Part shown: positions 6,674-13,776 of the stretch, piece after piece | How positions within the stretch are numbered: the first letter of the stretch is position 1 | Layout of the letters: every line of letters begins with the position of its first letter | Source of the DNA: an uncultured Propionibacteriaceae bacterium | GTDB taxonomy: Bacteria > Actinomycetota > Actinomycetes > Propionibacteriales > Propionibacteriaceae | Reading direction: 5' to 3' | Length of the DNA: 24,345 bases | Assembly (NCBI GenBank): GCA_936924635.1 | Contig: CAKZHP010000022.1 | Coordinates: 1 to 24,345, forward strand | The notes under the pieces: model-generated | Database searches by the model: none | Told to the model about the DNA's origin: nothing | Seen by the model: the letters and a program-made list of their open reading frames with translations, nothing else | Made by a program: the position numbers and the translations under genes

Positions 6674-8152
6674 ATGAGCACGGACATCCTCCTTCTCATC
6701 GGGGCGGCCGTGGTACTGGTCGCCGTGATCGTCGCGAAGATCGGTGACCGGCTGGGCGTTCCCGCGCTGCTGCTGTTCCTGCTGCTCGGGGTCGTCATCG
6801 CCGCCCCGTCGAACGGCACCCTCTTCACCGACGCCACGCTGGCGCACGACCTCGGGTTCGTCGCGCTGGTGATCATCCTCGCCGAGGGCGGGTTGTCGAC
6901 CCGGTGGCGTGACATCCGGCCGGCTATCGTGCCGGCGGTGCTGCTGGCCACGGTCGCGGTGGGGATCACCATCGTGCTGGTGGCCGCGTTCGCCCACCTC
7001 GTGCTGCGCCTGCCGCTCGCGATCTCGGTGCTGGTCGCAGCGATCATGGCCCCCACCGACTCCGCGGCCGTGTTCTCCGTGCTGCGGCACGCGTCGCTGC
7101 CGCCACGGGTGAGGGCGATGCTGGAGGGAGAGTCCGGCCTGAACGACGCTCCCACCGTGCTGCTGGTGATCGCGGCGACGGAGCTGGCGATGGGCACGAT
7201 CTCGTACGCCGACCTGCCGCTCACCGGCCTGCTCATCGTCGGCGAGCTGCTCGGTGGCCTGGCGCTCGGGGCGGCGCTCGGGTGGCTCGGCATCCAGCTG
7301 CTGCGCAACCTCGCGCTGCCCTCGTCGGGTCTCTACCCGCTGGCCTCGCTGGGGTGGGCGATCATCGCGTACGGCACCGGGGTGGCCCTCCACGTGTCCG
7401 GCTTCGCCGCCGTGTACACGTGTGCGGTATTCCTCAGCAACGGCAAGCTGCCCCACCGGCACGCCACCCGCTCCTTCGTCGAGGGCATCGGCTGGATCGC
7501 GCAGATCGGTCTGTTCGTGATGCTGGGGCTGCTGGCCACCCCGTCGCGCATCACCTGGGTCGAGGTGGTGCAGGCGACGATCCTCGGGCTCTTCCTCACC
7601 TTCGTGGCCCGCCCAGGCAGCGTGGCCGCGGTGCTCACGCCGCTGAAGGTGCCGTGGCGGGAGCAGGCGTTCATCTCCTGGGCCGGCCTGCGCGGTGCCG
7701 TCCCCATCATCCTGGCGACCATCCCGATGTCGGCCGGGCTGCCCCTGGCCGACGACCTGTTCGACATCGTCTTCGTGGCGGTGATCGTGCTGACCCTGCT
7801 GAACGCCCCCTCGCTGCCGTGGCTGGCGAAGCGGCTCGACCTGGCCGGCGACCCCAACGAGGTCGACATCGAGGTGGCGCCGCTGGACCAGGTGGACGCC
7901 GACCTGCTGCAGCTGCGGATCTCCGACACCTCACGGATGCACGGCGTGACCGTGGGCGAGCTGCGGCTGCCCCGCAACGCCCAGGTCAGCCTGGTGATCC
8001 GGGGAGCCGAGACGTTCACGCCTCACGGGCGTGACGTGCTGAGGGAGGGCGACGAGCTGCTCATCGTCACCCCGTCCGGCGACCGGACCACTGTGGAGAA
8101 CCGGCTCCGGGCGATCGACAAGGGCGGTCGGCTCGCCCGTTGGGCGTCGTGA
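6674..8152 (+). CDS. CPA1-family cation/proton antiporter with TrkA_C domain (NhaP2/CvrA-like)
   Basis: This 492-residue inner-membrane antiporter probably exchanges K+ or Na+ for H+. The N-terminal part of about 400 residues is a 12-13 helix Na_H_Exchanger domain. It carries APTDSAAVFSVL (126-137, with the ion-site Asp129), EGESGLNDAPTVLL (151-164) and SWAGLRGAVPIILA, all typical of the NhaP2/CvrA branch. The last 80 residues (QLRISDTSRMHGVTVGELRLP... to DELLIVTPSGD) form a TrkA_C (RCK_C) ligand-sensing domain, which suggests gating by a small cytosolic ligand. ATG 6674 is preceded by GAAGGGGG at proper spacing. Ion preference cannot be read from sequence. It is monocistronic. Confidence 0.9.
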   Translation: MSTDILLLIGAAVVLVAVIVAKIGDRLGVPALLLFLLLGVVIAAPSNGTLFTDATLAHDLGFVALVIILAEGGLSTRWRDIRPAIVPAVLLATVAVGITIVLVAAFAHLVLRLPLAISVLVAAIMAPTDSAAVFSVLRHASLPPRVRAMLEGESGLNDAPTVLLVIAATELAMGTISYADLPLTGLLIVGELLGGLALGAALGWLGIQLLRNLALPSSGLYPLASLGWAIIAYGTGVALHVSGFAAVYTCAVFLSNGKLPHRHATRSFVEGIGWIAQIGLFVMLGLLATPSRITWVEVVQATILGLFLTFVARPGSVAAVLTPLKVPWREQAFISWAGLRGAVPIILATIPMSAGLPLADDLFDIVFVAVIVLTLLNAPSLPWLAKRLDLAGDPNEVDIEVAPLDQVDADLLQLRISDTSRMHGVTVGELRLPRNAQVSLVIRGAETFTPHGRDVLREGDELLIVTPSGDRTTVENRLRAIDKGGRLARWAS

Positions 8153-8218
8153 CGCGTGCGCGCTGCGCCTGAGAAGGGGAGCTGCCTTGCCGCCCTCCGA
8201 GCAGTGTCGTGACCGAGC

Positions 8219-8302
8219 GACCTGACCTCGCTGGCGCTCGTTCCGGTCGGGTCTCGACGCGGATCGTCCTCGTTCCTCGGACGTTCCTTGCTCGACCGGC
8301 GG
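8219..8302 (-). repeat. Dispersed repeat, copy 2 (intergenic)
   Basis: This is the inverted partner of 4105-4183. The 31 bases at 8253-8283 are the exact reverse complement of 4121-4151. The copy has better ends than copy 1: the plus strand starts GGTCTCGAC at 8250 and ends CTCGACC at 8297, forming imperfect terminal inverted repeats. It fills most of the gap between the antiporter and the LytR_C gene. No coding sequence in this gap is credible. Confidence 0.8.
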
Positions 8303-8378
8303 GCGTGCTCGTTGCTCGGGCGTCCGCCCGGCGGTCGCCGACCTGGGGGTTCGGGCTCGGCCGGGCGGTCTGCGTCTA

Positions 8379-8903
8379 CTACCGGGGCGTGGCCGAGGCG
8401 GTCGGGGAGGGGAGGCAGACGGTGCCGCCGGGCAGCGGGATGACGGTCGGGTAGCCGGCGCCGGGGACCGCGTCACCGTTGTTCTTGCCGAGCACCACGT
8501 CGACGCTGTGGTCGGGGCGGCCGTCGACCCGGATGACCGAGTCGCTGAACTGGCCGGCCACGAGCTTCACCTCGGGGTTCTCGGCCGCGGCACCCACGAT
8601 GGTGGTCTTCGTCACCTTGTCGTCGGTGTTGCCCACCGCGACCACGTTGAACCCGCGAGCTCGCAGCACCTTGGCGACGTTGGTGGCGAAGCCTCGCTCG
8701 TCGCCACCGTTGAGGATCTTCACGGTGACCTGGCCCGGCGTCAGCTGCTGCGCCTGCTGCGTCACGCACGGTGGCGGTGGTTTGGCGACGAACGGGGCGA
8801 CGACCCGGCGGTATCCCCACAGCGCGCCGTACCCCAGCACGATGAGCAAGACGATGAGGGTGATCGGTGTCCGCGCGTAGCGGTAGACGTCGCGTGCCGT
8901 CAC
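8379..8903 (-). CDS. LytR C-terminal domain membrane protein
   Basis: This 174-residue protein has a short basic cytoplasmic start, one transmembrane helix (about 13-33) and a proline-rich linker. It ends in an extracytoplasmic LytR_C domain (about 55-145; VTVKILNGGDERGFATNVAKVLRARGFNVVAVGNTD and then VDVVLGKNNGD). The LytR-CpsA-Psr catalytic domain is absent, so this is a stand-alone LytR_C protein of a kind linked to envelope integrity in mycobacteria. Two GTG codons are adjacent at 8906 and 8903. The AGGAGG site is five bases from 8903, which decides the start. It follows the VapB-like gene on the same strand by 52 bases and is probably co-transcribed with it. Confidence 0.82.
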   Translation of the reverse strand: MTARDVYRYARTPITLIVLLIVLGYGALWGYRRVVAPFVAKPPPPCVTQQAQQLTPGQVTVKILNGGDERGFATNVAKVLRARGFNVVAVGNTDDKVTKTTIVGAAAENPEVKLVAGQFSDSVIRVDGRPDHSVDVVLGKNNGDAVPGAGYPTVIPLPGGTVCLPSPTASATPR

Positions 8904-8955
8904 CACGACCTCCTCGTCGCCCGCCCCGGGCCCCGCGCGATCAAATGCCCAGACC

Positions 8956-9249
8956 TTACTTCAGTTCCAGCACCCGCGCGTGCACCGTCTGGCGCTGCTG
9001 CAGCGCCGCCCGCAGGGCCCGGTGAAGTCCGTCCTCCAGGTAGAGCTCCCCGCGCCAGCGCACCACGTGCGCGAAGAGGTCGCCGTAGAAGGTCGAGTCC
9101 TCCTCCAGCAGAGCCTCCAGGTCGAGCATCCGCTTGGTGGTCACGAGCTGGTCGAGACGCACCTGGTGCGGGGCGATGGCGGCCCACTGCTTCTGCACGT
9201 ACCCGTGGTCCGGGTACGGGCGGGAGTCGCCCACACGCTTGAAGATCAC
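8956..9249 (-). CDS. VapB-annotated conserved actinobacterial small protein (Rv3412-like)
   Basis: This 97-residue protein starts MIFKRVGDSRPYPDHG and contains VRLDQLVTTKRMLDLEALLEEDSTFYGDLFAHVVRWRGELYLEDGLHRALRAALQQRQTVHARVLEL. This is a highly conserved actinobacterial family, including M. tuberculosis Rv3412, that automatic annotation often calls a VapB-type antitoxin. No VapC or PIN-domain gene is adjacent, and I see no ribbon-helix-helix or AbrB motif. The EDGLHRALRAAL segment resembles ParB/Srx-like phosphate-binding motifs, but that is only an impression. The GTG 9249 start is supported by TAGGCT six bases upstream, a leaderless arrangement. It diverges from the HerA-like gene. Confidence 0.8.
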   Translation of the reverse strand: MIFKRVGDSRPYPDHGYVQKQWAAIAPHQVRLDQLVTTKRMLDLEALLEEDSTFYGDLFAHVVRWRGELYLEDGLHRALRAALQQRQTVHARVLELK

Positions 9250-9255
9250 AGCCGG

Positions 9256-9261
9256 AGCCTA
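9256..9261 (-). promoter_or_regulatory. -10 box of the VapB-like gene
   Basis: TAGGCT on the minus strand ends six bases before GTG 9249. It supports that start and a leaderless message for this gene and the LytR_C gene after it. Confidence 0.5.
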
Positions 9262-9353
9262 CAAGCCCGGGCCAGCGAGAGGCGCCCAGGGGCGCGGCGG
9301 TGCGTACGGTGTCGTCCTCACCGCTCCCCGTCGGGTGCGGTTCAATGTGGCCC

Positions 9354-11021
9354 ATGACTGATCAGATCGCCGAGATCACCGCCGGGTACACGTTCGAGGA
9401 GGCGTCGATCGAGCTGGGCGTGCTCATGGTCGACGGGGCGCCGCACCCAGACACGAAGATCCGGATCCCGCTCGGCATGCTGAACCGCCACGGCGTCATC
9501 GCCGGTGCCACCGGCACGGGCAAGACCAAGACCCTCCAGCTGATCGCCGAGCAGATCGCCGCAGCCGGCGTCCCTGTCTTCGCCGCCGACATCAAGGGCG
9601 ACCTCTCCGGCCTCGCCTCGCCGGGCACGCCGAGCGACAAGCTCACGGCCCGTACGCAGAAGATCGGCCAGCAGTGGGAGCCGCACGGCTTCCCGGTGGA
9701 GTTCTACGCCCTCGGCGGTCAGGGCCAGGGCGTGCCGCTGCGCTGCACCATGACCGCGTTCGGGCCGACCCTGCTGAGCAGGGTGCTTGGGCTCAGCGAC
9801 GTGCAGGAGTCCTCGCTCGGGCTGGTGTTCCACTACGCCGACATCAACGGCCTGCCGTTGCTCGACATCGCCGACCTGCGCGCCGTGCTCACCCACCTCA
9901 GCTCCGACGAGGGCAAGGCCGAGCTGAAGGGCATCGGCGGCCTCTCGAGCGCCACCGTGGGTGTGCTGCTGCGGGAGCTGATCGGCTTCGCAGACCAGGG
10001 CGCCGACCTGTTCTTCGGCGAGCCAGAGTTCGAGACCACCGACTTCCTGCGCACCACCTCCGACGGGCGCGGCGTGATCTCCCTGCTGGAGCTGCCGAAC
10101 CTGCAGGACCGCCCGGCCCTGTTCTCCACGTTCTTGATGTGGCTCCTGGCCGACCTGTTCCACGACCTGCCCGAGGTGGGTGACGTCGACAAGCCGAAGC
10201 TGGTCTTCTTCTTCGACGAGGCGCACCTGCTGTTCGCCGACGCGTCGAAGGAGTTCCTGCAGTCGATCGCGCAGACCGTGCGCCTGATCCGCTCCAAGGG
10301 CGTCGGCATCTTCTTCGTCACCCAGACCCCCACCGACATCCCCGACGACGTGCTGGCCCAGCTCGGCTCCCGCGTGCAGCACCAGCTGCGCGCGCACACG
10401 CCGAACGACGCCAAGGCGCTCAAGCAGACGGTGAACACGTACCCCAAGTCGGCGTACGACCTGGGCGAGGTGCTGCAGAGCCTGGGGATCGGTGAGGCCA
10501 TCGTCACGGTGATGGACCCCGACGGCGCCCCCACCCCCGTGGCCTGGACACGGATGCGCGCGCCCGAGTCGCTGATGGGCCCGACCCCGGCCGACGTGCT
10601 CGGCCCGGGCATCCAGGCGTCGTCGATGATGAGGAAGTACGGCCAGGAGATCAACCGTGAGTCGGCGCAGGAGATTCTCGCCGACAAGCTGGAGGAGGGC
10701 GCCCGCAACGCCCTCGAGCAGGAGCAGATGGCCGCCCAGCAGAAGGCCGAGGCCGCTGCCGCCAAGGAGGCCGAGAAGCAGGCCGCCCGCGACCAGAGGG
10801 CGGCCGACGCGGAGGCCGCCAGGCAGCGCCGGGCCGCCGAGCAGGAGGCCGCTCGGCAGCAGCGCGAGGCCGAGAAGGAGGAGGCCCGCCGCGAGCGGGA
10901 GCAGCGCAACAAGAAGTCGGTCATCGAGGAGGTGGCCGGCTCCAGCGTCTTCAAGCAGTTCATGCGCTCGGCCGGCCGTGAGGTGGTCCGGGGCATCTTC
11001 GGCACCGCGCGGCGCCGTTGA
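9354..11021 (+). CDS. HerA-like ATPase/helicase of the DUF853 family
   Basis: This 555-residue cytosolic P-loop ATPase is of the FtsK/HerA superfamily, DUF853 branch (E. coli YjgR). Walker A GATGTGKT is at 51-58 and Walker B KLVFFFDEAHLLF at 282-294 with DEAH 288-291. An arginine-containing segment with the sensor-like FFVTQTPTDIPDDVLAQLGSRVQHQLRA follows (about 320-347). Residues about 440-530 are an unbroken run of Ala, Glu, Gln, Arg and Lys predicted to be a long coiled coil. A short conserved C-terminus ends it (SSVFKQFMRSAGREVVRGIFGTARRR). No NurA nuclease is adjacent, so a DNA end-resection role is not supported here. ATG 9354 has CAATGT five bases upstream. It is followed after 13 bases by the DUF4031-HD gene. 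Confidence 0.9.
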   Translation: MTDQIAEITAGYTFEEASIELGVLMVDGAPHPDTKIRIPLGMLNRHGVIAGATGTGKTKTLQLIAEQIAAAGVPVFAADIKGDLSGLASPGTPSDKLTARTQKIGQQWEPHGFPVEFYALGGQGQGVPLRCTMTAFGPTLLSRVLGLSDVQESSLGLVFHYADINGLPLLDIADLRAVLTHLSSDEGKAELKGIGGLSSATVGVLLRELIGFADQGADLFFGEPEFETTDFLRTTSDGRGVISLLELPNLQDRPALFSTFLMWLLADLFHDLPEVGDVDKPKLVFFFDEAHLLFADASKEFLQSIAQTVRLIRSKGVGIFFVTQTPTDIPDDVLAQLGSRVQHQLRAHTPNDAKALKQTVNTYPKSAYDLGEVLQSLGIGEAIVTVMDPDGAPTPVAWTRMRAPESLMGPTPADVLGPGIQASSMMRKYGQEINRESAQEILADKLEEGARNALEQEQMAAQQKAEAAAAKEAEKQAARDQRAADAEAARQRRAAEQEAARQQREAEKEEARREREQRNKKSVIEEVAGSSVFKQFMRSAGREVVRGIFGTARRR

Positions 11022-11034
11022 CCCTGGCCCACCC

Positions 11035-11916
11035 ATGATCCTGGTCGACCCGCCGCGCTGGCCCGCGCACGGCACCCTGTTCTCCCACCTGGTGAGCGAC
11101 ACCTCGCTGGAGGAGCTGCACGCGTTCGCCGACGCGGCGGGCCTCGACAGCAGGGCGTTCGACCACGACCACTACGACGTGCCGCAGCGCCTGTACGCCG
11201 CCGTGGTCGCCGCCGGAGCGTCCGAGGTCAGCGGCGCTGAGCTGGTGCGGCGCCTGGTGGCCAGCGGCCTGCGGGTGAGGTCACCGGAGCGCACGCCCAG
11301 GCGACCGGCCCTGGCCGGCGTGCTGGAGCGTCACTGGGCCGAGCTGGGGATCGGCCACGAGGCGCTCGGGACCGGTCTGCTCCGCCGGTGGTCGGAGGCG
11401 CACCGGCACTACCACGACGTGCGCCACCTGGCCGCCGTGCTGGACGCGCTCGACGTGCTCGGGGAGGGGCGCCTGCCGGTGCGGCTGGCGGCCTGGTTCC
11501 ACGACGCCGTGTACGCCGGGGCGCCCGACGACGAGGAGCGGTCGGCGGTGCTGGCGGAGACCTTGCTCGACGGCGTGGTCGCGCCCGACGAGGTCAGGGA
11601 GGTCGCCCGGCTCGTACGCCTCACGCGCACCCACGACCCGGCCGCCGGGGACGACGCGGGCGCGGCCCTGTGCGACGCCGACCTCGCCGTGCTGGGCCTG
11701 CCCGCGGGCCGCTACGACGTGTACGTGCGGGACGTCCGCGCCGACTACGCCCACGTGCCTGATGCCGCCTGGCGCCTCGGCCGCACGCAGGTGATCGACT
11801 CGTTGCTCGCCCTCGACCCGCTCTACCGCACCGAGGCCGGGCGGGCGCTGTGGGCCGGCCGGGCCAGGGACAACCTCGCTCGCGAGCGGCGGCGCTGGGC
11901 GGGTCTGTCCGCGTAG
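11035..11916 (+). CDS. DUF4031 and HD-superfamily hydrolase fusion
   Basis: This is a 293-residue two-part protein. Residues 1-80 are a DUF4031 domain (VDPPRWPAHGTLFSHLVSDTSLEELHAFA and DHYDVPQRLYAAVVAAGA). Residues about 92-290 are a predicted metal-dependent HD phosphohydrolase with H125-Y-H-D-V-R-H131, the H156-D157 pair and LCDADLAVLG with Asp214/Asp216 as metal-ligand candidates. The substrate is unknown; related HD proteins cleave nucleotides or other phosphoesters. The ATG at 11035 follows the HerA-like stop by 13 bases, and the two probably form an operon. DUF4031 is also found as a separate short protein, so the fusion may mark a functional partnership. Confidence 0.85.
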   Translation: MILVDPPRWPAHGTLFSHLVSDTSLEELHAFADAAGLDSRAFDHDHYDVPQRLYAAVVAAGASEVSGAELVRRLVASGLRVRSPERTPRRPALAGVLERHWAELGIGHEALGTGLLRRWSEAHRHYHDVRHLAAVLDALDVLGEGRLPVRLAAWFHDAVYAGAPDDEERSAVLAETLLDGVVAPDEVREVARLVRLTRTHDPAAGDDAGAALCDADLAVLGLPAGRYDVYVRDVRADYAHVPDAAWRLGRTQVIDSLLALDPLYRTEAGRALWAGRARDNLARERRRWAGLSA

Positions 11917-11938
11917 ACCCGCCGGGCCTGCCATCCTG

Positions 11939-11965
11939 TCAACCGTCGTGACCCGTCGGGCGTCT
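11939..11965 (+). promoter_or_regulatory. Candidate ECF-type promoter of the sigma factor gene
   Basis: TCAACC (11939-11944), 16 bases and CGTCT (11961-11965) resemble the -35/-10 pair of ECF sigma promoters. They lie 14 bases before ATG 11979, suggesting autoregulation. One short match is weak evidence. Confidence 0.3.
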
Positions 11966-11978
11966 GAGAGGAGTGGTG

Positions 11979-12506
11979 ATGACACCCACCCGGTCGGCCG
12001 ACGAGGGGATCACGCAGTTGTACGCAGAGCAGTGGCACCCCCTCGTACGCCTGGTGTGGCTGATGCTGCGCGACCAGGGCGCGGCAGAGGACGTGGCGCA
12101 GGACGCGTTCGTCGCCACGTACCGCTCCTGGGGCACGCTGCGCGACCAGGCCGCCGCCGTCGGCTACCTGCGCCGGTGCGCCGTGAACGGTGCCCGATCC
12201 GTGCTGCGCCACGAGGTGGTGGTGCGCCGGGAGAACGAGGCGGAGGCCGGGCGGGCCGACGCGTCCGGGCGCCTGGAGGCCCCCGCCGCGGAGCTGGCGG
12301 CCGTCGCGAACCTCGACGGCGACCGGTTGCTGGCCCTGCTGGCGGAGCTCCCCGAGCGGCAGCGCGAGGTGATCGTGCTCCGCTACTACGCCGACCTGTC
12401 GGAGGCCCAGATCGCCGCGGCGCTCGACATCGCTCCGGGGTCGGTGAAGACGCACGCTTTCAGAGGCATCCGTACGCTGCGTGAGCGGATGGAGGAGGTG
12501 GTGTGA
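11979..12506 (+). CDS. ECF-type RNA polymerase sigma factor (SigE-family-like)
   Basis: This 175-residue group 4 sigma factor directs RNA polymerase to a small regulon. Region 2 spans about 14-80 (LYAEQWHPLVRLVWLMLRDQGAAEDVAQDAFVATYRSW, with the -10 and core-binding helices). Region 4 spans about 113-170 (LLAELPERQREVIVLRYYADLSEAQIAAALDIAPGSVKTHAFRGIRTLRERM), which has a complete helix-turn-helix. ATG 11979 is preferred over the in-frame GTGs at 11973 and 11976 because AGAGGAG lies five bases upstream. The stop overlaps the next gene's GTG by four bases, so the downstream membrane protein is probably its regulator. Confidence 0.92.
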   Translation: MTPTRSADEGITQLYAEQWHPLVRLVWLMLRDQGAAEDVAQDAFVATYRSWGTLRDQAAAVGYLRRCAVNGARSVLRHEVVVRRENEAEAGRADASGRLEAPAAELAAVANLDGDRLLALLAELPERQREVIVLRYYADLSEAQIAAALDIAPGSVKTHAFRGIRTLRERMEEVV

Positions 12507-13738
12507 ACGAGTCCTTCGAGGACCAGGTGCGCAACGCGCTGGTCGACCAGGCTGGCCGGATCCGCCCCTCCGACCGGCTGGCGGCCATCAAGGCGGCCGC
12601 CCAGACACCTGTCGACCCGGAGGCGACCGCCGTGATCCCGGACGCCTCGCGGGCAGGCAGCCCGCGCACTGCGGACCCGGAGACCACGGTGCTCCCGCAC
12701 CCCGAGGCCATCGGTGACGCGCCGGTCGACGACCGGCCGGCCGACGTGGTGCCGCTGCGCCCCCGGCGGAGCAGCACGATGCTGGGCTGGCTGGCGGTCG
12801 CCGCCGTCACCGTGCTGGTGGCGGGGGTCGCCGTCGGGGCCATGCTCCGCGGCGGGCAGGCGGCATCGTCCGAAGCCGGCGCACCGGCGCCGAGGCGGAC
12901 CGAGGCCGCGCAGAAGGACACCGCGACCAGCAGTGCCGCGCAGACCGGCGCGACCCCACCAGCAGGGTCGCCGTCCGCGACGGCGGCCACGTCGTCGGCG
13001 TCAGGGACCGTCCGCGCCGAGCCCTGGGCCATGCCTGTCTACTACCCAGCCACCGGCACGGCCGCGAAGCCATGGCTGCTGGTGCGCGACTTCGTCACCA
13101 CCTCCGCCCCGGCCGACCGGGCAGCCCGGGTGCAGCTGGCCGTGAACGCCCTGGTCTCGGGCACCGCGAACGGGGAGCCGCTGCCGTACGAGACCATGCA
13201 GCACCCCTGGCGCCTCGGGACCACGGCCGAGACCACGGTCTCGCCCAGCGAGATCACGGTCACCCTCAGCCAGCCGCTCGTCGACGGGCTCACCCCCGAG
13301 CAGGCCCGCATCGCCGGGCAGGCGATCGCCTGGACCGCGACGGCCGCGGCGCAGCAGACGGTGCCCGTACGCCTCCAGGCCGGTTCGGCCGCGCCGGTGA
13401 CTGTCAGCCGCCCAGAGACCGGTCAGGAGTGGAACGACCTCGCTCCGATCTGGGTGGTCACCCCGGCGCGCCTGGCCCAGGTCAGCGCCGGCAAGCCGAT
13501 CGCCGTCACCGGGGAGGCGTGCACGTTCGAGGGCGCGTACGGCTGGCAGGTGCTCAAGGGCGAGGGTGTCGTGCAGTCGGGCACCGGCCAGGCCACGAGC
13601 GGGTGCCCGGCCCGCGGCACGTTCGCCTTCCAGGTGCCCGGGCTGCAGGCGGGGGCGTACACGCTGCGGGTGTACGAGACCAGCGCGGCCGACGGCAAGG
13701 TCGCATACGAGGCGAAGGTGCCCTTGATCGTCGCCTGA
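12503..13738 (+). CDS. GerMN/Gmad2 membrane protein, probable anti-sigma partner
   Basis: This is a 411-residue single-pass membrane protein. Residues 1-90 are a cytoplasmic segment whose first 30 residues (FEDQVRNALVDQAGRIRPSDRLAAIK) look like the short N-terminal piece of sigma/anti-sigma pairs. A transmembrane helix (93-113) and a Ser/Ala/Pro/Thr linker to 172 follow. A GerMN-like domain (about 175-295; VQLAVNALVSGTANGEPLPYETM and VSPSEITVTLSQPL) and a Gmad2 immunoglobulin-like domain (about 315-410, with C340 and C368 as a possible disulfide) come next. It overlaps the sigma gene by GTGA. No classical ASD or zinc-binding anti-sigma motif is visible, so the anti-sigma role is inferred from coupling. 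Confidence 0.82.
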   Translation: MNESFEDQVRNALVDQAGRIRPSDRLAAIKAAAQTPVDPEATAVIPDASRAGSPRTADPETTVLPHPEAIGDAPVDDRPADVVPLRPRRSSTMLGWLAVAAVTVLVAGVAVGAMLRGGQAASSEAGAPAPRRTEAAQKDTATSSAAQTGATPPAGSPSATAATSSASGTVRAEPWAMPVYYPATGTAAKPWLLVRDFVTTSAPADRAARVQLAVNALVSGTANGEPLPYETMQHPWRLGTTAETTVSPSEITVTLSQPLVDGLTPEQARIAGQAIAWTATAAAQQTVPVRLQAGSAAPVTVSRPETGQEWNDLAPIWVVTPARLAQVSAGKPIAVTGEACTFEGAYGWQVLKGEGVVQSGTGQATSGCPARGTFAFQVPGLQAGAYTLRVYETSAADGKVAYEAKVPLIVA

Positions 13739-13776
13739 CTGGCACAATGGCGCCATCCAACATGGAAAGGCGTGCC

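Noticed and set aside
8209..8454. Possible small gene in the antiporter/LytR_C gap
   Set aside because: It mostly translates the dispersed repeat and overlaps the 3' end of the LytR_C gene.
8956..9249. A classical toxin-antitoxin pair at the VapB-like gene
   Set aside because: The neighbours are a LytR_C membrane protein and a HerA-like ATPase; there is no PIN-domain toxin.
9342..11102. 586-residue minus-strand open frame antisense to the HerA-like gene
   Set aside because: Composition is low-complexity Leu/Gly/Arg/His and the plus strand encodes a complete ATPase with intact motifs.
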